From: Ruminococcus sp. UBA3855 | Lineage (GTDB): Bacteria > Bacillota > Clostridia > Oscillospirales > Ruminococcaceae | DNA length: 10,160 bases | Direction: 5' to 3' | Assembly (NCBI GenBank): GCA_002392545.1 | Contig: DGHF01000243.1 | Location: 5,623 to 15,782 of the forward strand | In this document: piece by piece, positions 6,807 through 10,160 of the stretch | Layout of the letters: every line of letters begins with the position of its first letter | Position numbering within the stretch: the first letter of the stretch is position 1 | Position numbers and translations under genes: made by a program | The notes under the pieces: generated by a model | Seen by the model: the letters and a program-made list of their open reading frames with translations, nothing else | The model's database searches: none | Told to the model about the DNA's origin: nothing

Positions 6807-7198
6807 GATTTTTCACCGCCTATGGATAATTTTTCTCTCAGCTCTTTTTTGAACTCATCCAAAGTACTGACATAAAATGAATTCAAAAGCGTTTCACTGA
6901 TGGACAGACTGCGCATAGTGTCATTTCTTAAAGTATCCAACCAGTCATTGATATGCGCTTCACTGATTTGCTGTTCTTCCAGTTTTTCACGCATTTGCGG
7001 TATTTTTTCATCAATAAAGGAAATACGCTCTTTCCGGATTTCTTCCAGCTTTTCATATAAATAACTGACCTGACTTTCGTATTTTTTCAAGATAATTGCA
7101 TATTGCTCATAATATACTGTGAGTGCATCCGCATCAGGAAGATTGGTTTTCACGGTCTGACTGCTGGAATAATGCTTGTCTAAATCATTCTGAGCCAA
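6803..7198 (-). CDS. Small coiled-coil protein (TTG start)
   Basis: The 131-residue cytoplasmic protein is unrecognised. Residues 28-75 form a likely coiled coil (YEQYAIILKKYESQVSYLYE, then a Glu/Lys/Arg/Ile-rich stretch), followed by a second helical segment to the end (LDEFKKELREKL). The reading frame is open to an ATG at 7297, but that start would overlap the previous gene by 83 bases, and the added 33 residues (Lys/His-rich, no heptads) look like an out-of-frame shadow of it. A TTG at 7198 has AAAGGAG (7213-7207) eight bases upstream, right after the preceding stop at 7215, so I take TTG as the start. It ends in an ATGA overlap with the next gene. Confidence 0.82.
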   Translation of the reverse strand: MAQNDLDKHYSSSQTVKTNLPDADALTVYYEQYAIILKKYESQVSYLYEKLEEIRKERISFIDEKIPQMREKLEEQQISEAHINDWLDTLRNDTMRSLSISETLLNSFYVSTLDEFKKELREKLSIGGEKS

Positions 7199-7206
7199 TG
7201 GACATT

Positions 7207-7213
7207 CTCCTTT
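7207..7213 (-). promoter_or_regulatory. Ribosome binding site supporting a TTG start at 7198
   Basis: AAAGGAG on the minus strand lies two bases after the preceding gene's stop codon and eight bases before TTG-GCT-CAG-AAT. It is the best ribosome binding site in this part of the operon and argues against the ATG at 7297, which has only AGG directly abutting it. Confidence 0.75.
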
Positions 7214-7214
7214 C

Positions 7215-7994
7215 TTATGGATGGTGAAATATTGTGCGAAACAGCCGCTGAAATGCCGTTTCTTCTTTTTTGGGTGGTGGTTCTTCTGCTGCTTCATCCT
7301 GCTGTTTCTGCTCCACCAGCATTTTTGATACGTCGTAATGTAGCCGGCTAATTTGTTCAGAGGATGTCACCACATAATCAAATTTCATTTGTCTTAAAAC
7401 GGAATAATCCCCAATATGGGAACAATAGGTCAGACTTTCTTTCTGACAGATTGCTTTCCAGAGAAGATATTCCCATAACCCCCCTTCATTTGTGAAAAGG
7501 TGACAATTCTCAACCATTTGATTGACTTCGGGTTCAACGGATTCTGTGTAGGCGATTTCGGGAAGTTGTACAGGGTCTGGAATTTGTGTTTCCAGAAATG
7601 AACGATTCCAGACGGGAATCATATACTTCACAAACATTTTGGCACAATCTTCCAATTGAAAGCAGGGGATTTTATTTTCTTCTGTCCGCTGAACTGCAAA
7701 CCCGAAAAATCCATAAATTGCCCTCCTGTTGCTGTCGTTGGTATAATCAGCAATGCTTTCATCACATTCGCAAAATTTCTCAATATAACAGGTATTTCCA
7801 AAAACACAATATTCCGTGTTGGATAGGATGAGCCGACGAAATTGACCTTCATTGATATAGTACTCCCTGAAAGCCTGTTCAATGTAGGGGTAAATGTCAT
7901 CTACATTGACAAAATCAGGACATACATGGAATGGTCGGTAAAAATCATTCTGGTAAGTTCGGGTATAGATAATCGGGAAACATTTCATATGCAA
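7215..7994 (-). CDS. Unrecognised GTPase-associated protein with acidic linker and C-terminal amphipathic helix
   Basis: This 259-residue protein directly follows the GTPase gene (TGA-TTG, no gap), suggesting a dedicated partner. I cannot assign a family with confidence. Residues 7-100 look like a compact alpha/beta domain: IIYTRTYQNDFYRPF at 8-22, a Cys-rich stretch (Cys63, 69, 75, 77), then DYTNDSNRRAIYGFFGF at 83-99, which has the look of a conserved motif. Residues 110-215 are a helical/aromatic domain with GGLWEYLLWKA at 171-181. A disordered acidic and proline-rich linker (about 228-245) ends in an amphipathic helix, FQRLFRTIF, and HHP. The TTG at 7994 has AAGGA seven bases upstream; an ATG at 7988 is the alternative, but its spacing of 13 is long. 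By context it may be a GTPase regulator or adaptor. Confidence 0.8.
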   Translation of the reverse strand: MHMKCFPIIYTRTYQNDFYRPFHVCPDFVNVDDIYPYIEQAFREYYINEGQFRRLILSNTEYCVFGNTCYIEKFCECDESIADYTNDSNRRAIYGFFGFAVQRTEENKIPCFQLEDCAKMFVKYMIPVWNRSFLETQIPDPVQLPEIAYTESVEPEVNQMVENCHLFTNEGGLWEYLLWKAICQKESLTYCSHIGDYSVLRQMKFDYVVTSSEQISRLHYDVSKMLVEQKQQDEAAEEPPPKKEETAFQRLFRTIFHHP

Positions 7995-9386
7995 TCACGC
8001 ATCCTTTTTGAAGCGGTTCGCACATTCGCTGAATTTTTCTTCTTTTCCATCGGTATAGAAATGAATATACTTCACATCATCAATCGCTTTTTCAATAATT
8101 CTCATGGCATCACGTTTCTTTTTCATTGTGGATGGGTCAGAAGAATCGGAGTTTTCTGTTTCCTTATTCAGCAAGAACCAAACGCCCATTAAAGCCGCAA
8201 ATTGTACATTATCCGGCTGAAATTTTCCATGATAATCATTTTCTGAAATCCCTGCCCCCAAAGAAACCGGAATAATGCCAATCATACTTCGATAACCAAT
8301 ATTTTCCTTATCCTGTTCTGTGAATAAGCCTGAAAATGCCTTTTTAATCACTTCATTGATGATTTTCGTAATAATATATTCATGGTCTAAATTCCGGTTC
8401 TCATGAAATTCTTTATAAATCAAATCATATTTTGTGACGATGATTGCAACAGGAGGAATTCTGAGGTTTGTGTTGCCATATCCAGAAAGAAAATGATTCA
8501 AGTCTAATGCACATTCATTTGCGACATCATACAAAATTTCATCAATCAATTCTGTTTCGTTTTTCCCTTCTCTATCCTTGAATAAACTTCCATCCACAAA
8601 CACATATAAAACTTCTGCACTGGAAATATGTTGTTTCAGTTTGTCAAGTTCTTCTCCTCTGCCATCTTGAAGAATACCACCTCTATAGTCAAGCCATTCA
8701 AAGCGTTCAGCTAAATCATGCTTGAACTGCAAAGAAAAAAGGTAAGAATCTGATTGATTAGTCGGTAAAGGAAATCTTTCAGGGGCATCTAAGCTTGTAT
8801 CTACCATTCTTGCATAGATGTTTTTCATTTTCTGGTGCTGGTCATTATCTTCCAGCATCAATTGAAAGCCCTCTATCGGCATTGCCATTTTATAGTACAT
8901 ACTTGCCATGAAAGTAGTTTTTCCGGAATTTGTCACACCTAACGAAACAAATTTCTTGGAATCCTTAATTTTTTTGACTTCACTTTCAATCCGGCGAAGT
9001 AATTTACTTTCTAATTCCTGTGTTTTCTTAGCATCTAATTTTTTAGCAGTAATATTGCGAATATCAGCCGAAAAAACGGCTAATTTTGGAAAATCATTCT
9101 TAAAGCCGGTATGCTTCCGTAAAAAATCGGTATACCGTTCAGCAATGATTCTGAAATGCTGGATTACATCAGATTTTGCAAATCCAAATACTGGAATTTT
9201 AGCTTCTGGAATGGAATCAATACATTCTGTGACGAAATCGTCAAATTCCATCTTTTCGGTTTTATCCCAAGGGAGATAAAACTTATTTTCGGAATTTGTT
9301 GTTTTAGAAACCGGAATTTCTGTATTTTGTTCTTTTGCATTCAACTTAGGTCTTCTCACTTTCGATATACTTAATCTGATACTCAC
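7995..9386 (-). CDS. P-loop GTPase, double-GTPase (DO-GTPase)-like
   Basis: The 463-residue protein is a TRAFAC-type GTPase. It has the P-loop GVTNSGKTT at 150-158, the G3 motif DYRGG at 233-237, and the G4 motif TKYD at 318-321 after a hydrophobic strand (VAIIV). A G5-like PVSLG follows at 373-377, and a PDNVQFAALMGVWFLLN segment closes the domain. This order, with DYxGG and a late P-x-N-hydrophobic helix, resembles the 'double-GTPase' families described from GTPase-centred bacterial conflict systems; I have not aligned it. Residues 1-145 are a helical N-terminal extension, and there is no membrane segment. The open frame begins with GTG at 9386, 41 bases inside the lipoprotein gene, without a clear ribosome binding site; GTG at 9359 or TTG at 9344 are alternatives. 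It is probably the switch of this operon. Confidence 0.88.
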   Translation of the reverse strand: MSIRLSISKVRRPKLNAKEQNTEIPVSKTTNSENKFYLPWDKTEKMEFDDFVTECIDSIPEAKIPVFGFAKSDVIQHFRIIAERYTDFLRKHTGFKNDFPKLAVFSADIRNITAKKLDAKKTQELESKLLRRIESEVKKIKDSKKFVSLGVTNSGKTTFMASMYYKMAMPIEGFQLMLEDNDQHQKMKNIYARMVDTSLDAPERFPLPTNQSDSYLFSLQFKHDLAERFEWLDYRGGILQDGRGEELDKLKQHISSAEVLYVFVDGSLFKDREGKNETELIDEILYDVANECALDLNHFLSGYGNTNLRIPPVAIIVTKYDLIYKEFHENRNLDHEYIITKIINEVIKKAFSGLFTEQDKENIGYRSMIGIIPVSLGAGISENDYHGKFQPDNVQFAALMGVWFLLNKETENSDSSDPSTMKKKRDAMRIIEKAIDDVKYIHFYTDGKEEKFSECANRFKKDA

Positions 9387-9963
9387 TTACATTGGAATCT
9401 GCACTCAGAAGCCATGCTTCACACATTTTCTTATATTCTTTAATGGCATCTTTTCGAGTATCTTCTTGTGCCATCAAAGCTTCTTCTTTGGCTTTTCTAA
9501 GTTTATCTTTTGTATCTTCATAACCAGTAATTTTTTCACTAGTATTGGTTTTGATGGAATTTTTAATGACATAAACACCATCAGCATCATGGTTGGGGGT
9601 ATGGCTTAATACAATTGGTTCAGGTACTTCAATGGTGATAACTTTATTTTCTTCATCTACCTGCGGTACAACATCTTCCAGCTGAAATCCAACACAAATT
9701 GTTCCGCCATAAGTAAAAATAAATTCTTCCTTTGTCATGGGGATATCCGCTTTTCCAATCAGTGGAATATCAATTTTTTCAGCTTCTCGTTCATAAGTAC
9801 CAAAATCAGTATATTCATATTTGAGCGTTGTTAATTCTCTTGCAGAACTGATGACGGAGCTGACATTCAATGTTTTAATGTCTACTTGTGGCTCTGCTTT
9901 TTTTCCACAGGCACACAAAGCAAATAAAAGAAATGGAAAAATCAACCTATAGGATTTTCTCAT
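9346..9963 (-). CDS. DUF4230-like lipoprotein
   Basis: The 205-residue protein starts with a lipoprotein signal: Arg2-Lys3, a hydrophobic stretch (LIFPFLLFAL), and the lipobox LCA with Cys19, so the mature protein should be lipid-anchored on the outer face of the membrane. The body matches my memory of DUF4230: RELTTLKYEYTDFGTYE at 42-58, an IFTYGGTICVGFQLEDVV strand region at 82-99, ITIEVPEPIVLSHTPNHD at 109-126, and a C-terminal charged helix at about 150-185. No enzymatic function is known for DUF4230. AGAGGTG lies about ten bases before the ATG. The end overlaps the GTPase gene. An outward-facing lipoprotein in an operon with a cytoplasmic GTPase suggests envelope sensing, but no membrane-spanning link is visible in the window. 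Confidence 0.88.
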   Translation of the reverse strand: MRKSYRLIFPFLLFALCACGKKAEPQVDIKTLNVSSVISSARELTTLKYEYTDFGTYEREAEKIDIPLIGKADIPMTKEEFIFTYGGTICVGFQLEDVVPQVDEENKVITIEVPEPIVLSHTPNHDADGVYVIKNSIKTNTSEKITGYEDTKDKLRKAKEEALMAQEDTRKDAIKEYKKMCEAWLLSADSNVSEYQIKYIESEKT

Positions 9964-9980
9964 GAGTAACAGTCACCTCT

Positions 9981-10160
9981 TTATGATTTTCGGAAAGGAT
10001 GGAGGATTTTGGAAATCCACGTTTGAGAAGCGGTATCTGGAGAAACAGTTTCTTCTTCCAATTCCTCAGAAAATAAATCCTCCTGACATAATTTCATTAT
10101 CTGCCGGAATAAATTTTCAAGCTTGATGATTCCCACGCTATCTCCACGTTTAGTAGAATA
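9981..10160 (-). CDS. 3' end of an unidentified gene, with an acidic tail and amphipathic C-terminal helix
   Basis: An open frame enters from the right edge and runs 59 codons to a TAA at 9981-9983, 17 bases before the lipoprotein start. The visible residues include GIIKLENLFRQIMKLCQ, an acidic stretch (SEELEEETVSPD), and an amphipathic end, WISKILHPFRKS. I see no domain. The ending resembles that of the protein at 7215-7994: an acidic linker, an aromatic amphipathic helix, and HP near the terminus. It is most likely the upstream member of the same operon; its identity would be set by sequence beyond the window. Confidence 0.75.
   Translation of the reverse strand, partial: YSTKRGDSVGIIKLENLFRQIMKLCQEDLFSEELEEETVSPDTASQTWISKILHPFRKS

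Larger units (their letters stand above)
4714..10160 (-). other. Minus-strand operon with a GTPase, lipoprotein, coiled-coil proteins and amidase
   Basis: Nine genes (one partial) lie on one strand with no gap over 33 bases, several overlaps, and the strong terminator at 4675-4710 at their end. The promoter is beyond the right edge. The mixture of GTPase, lipoprotein, three helical/coiled-coil proteins, a cysteine-rich mini-protein and a leaderless amidase is not a housekeeping operon I recognise. Confidence 0.75.

Noticed and set aside
8908..9279. Plus-strand open frame opposite the GTPase P-loop region
   Set aside because: Antisense of the conserved GTPase; composition is typical of a shadow and no promoter or ribosome binding site is seen.

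Overview
The window looks like a chromosomal stretch of a Gram-positive, cellulosome-bearing clostridium, most likely a Ruminococcus or close Oscillospiraceae relative. The reasons are a secreted protein ending in a two-repeat type I dockerin behind a long Thr-rich linker, a transketolase split into two genes, AGGAG-type ribosome binding sites, and a SigA-like promoter. The genus is inferred from these traits, not proven.

Layout. (1) Positions 15-1804, plus strand: the N- and C-terminal halves of a split transketolase, two bases apart, ending at a hairpin terminator that also serves the convergent unit. (2) Positions 1844-4621, minus strand: a clear promoter, then a secreted transglutaminase-like protein with dockerin, then a GlmU-like left-handed beta-helix acyltransferase 27 bases downstream. 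(3) Positions 4714-10160, minus strand: a tightly packed run of at least eight genes entering from beyond the right edge and ending at a strong hairpin at 4675-4710. In transcription order: the 3' end of an unidentified gene; a DUF4230-like lipoprotein; a P-loop GTPase resembling the 'double-GTPase' (DO-GTPase) TRAFAC families; an unrecognised globular protein with an acidic linker and a C-terminal amphipathic helix; a small coiled-coil protein (TTG start); a helical protein; a long coiled-coil protein; a four-cysteine mini-protein; and a leaderless CwlD-type amidase. Adjacent genes overlap by 4-41 bases or are separated by 0-33 bases, so this is very probably one transcript.

The third region is the interesting one. 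It joins an intracellular GTPase, several dedicated coiled-coil proteins, an outward-facing lipoprotein, a possible zinc mini-protein and a peptidoglycan amidase lacking any export signal. The GTPase may be a switch whose state is passed to the helical proteins, with the amidase as a possible cell-wall-directed output. No gene here proves a defence role. That reading rests on resemblance of the GTPase and its layout to GTPase-centred conflict systems described in bacterial genomes. By eye, the middle of this operon is more A+T-rich than the transketolase genes, which fits an accessory origin.

There is no gene-free stretch above 300 bases. The longest, 4517-4713, holds a promoter, a 5' leader and a terminator.
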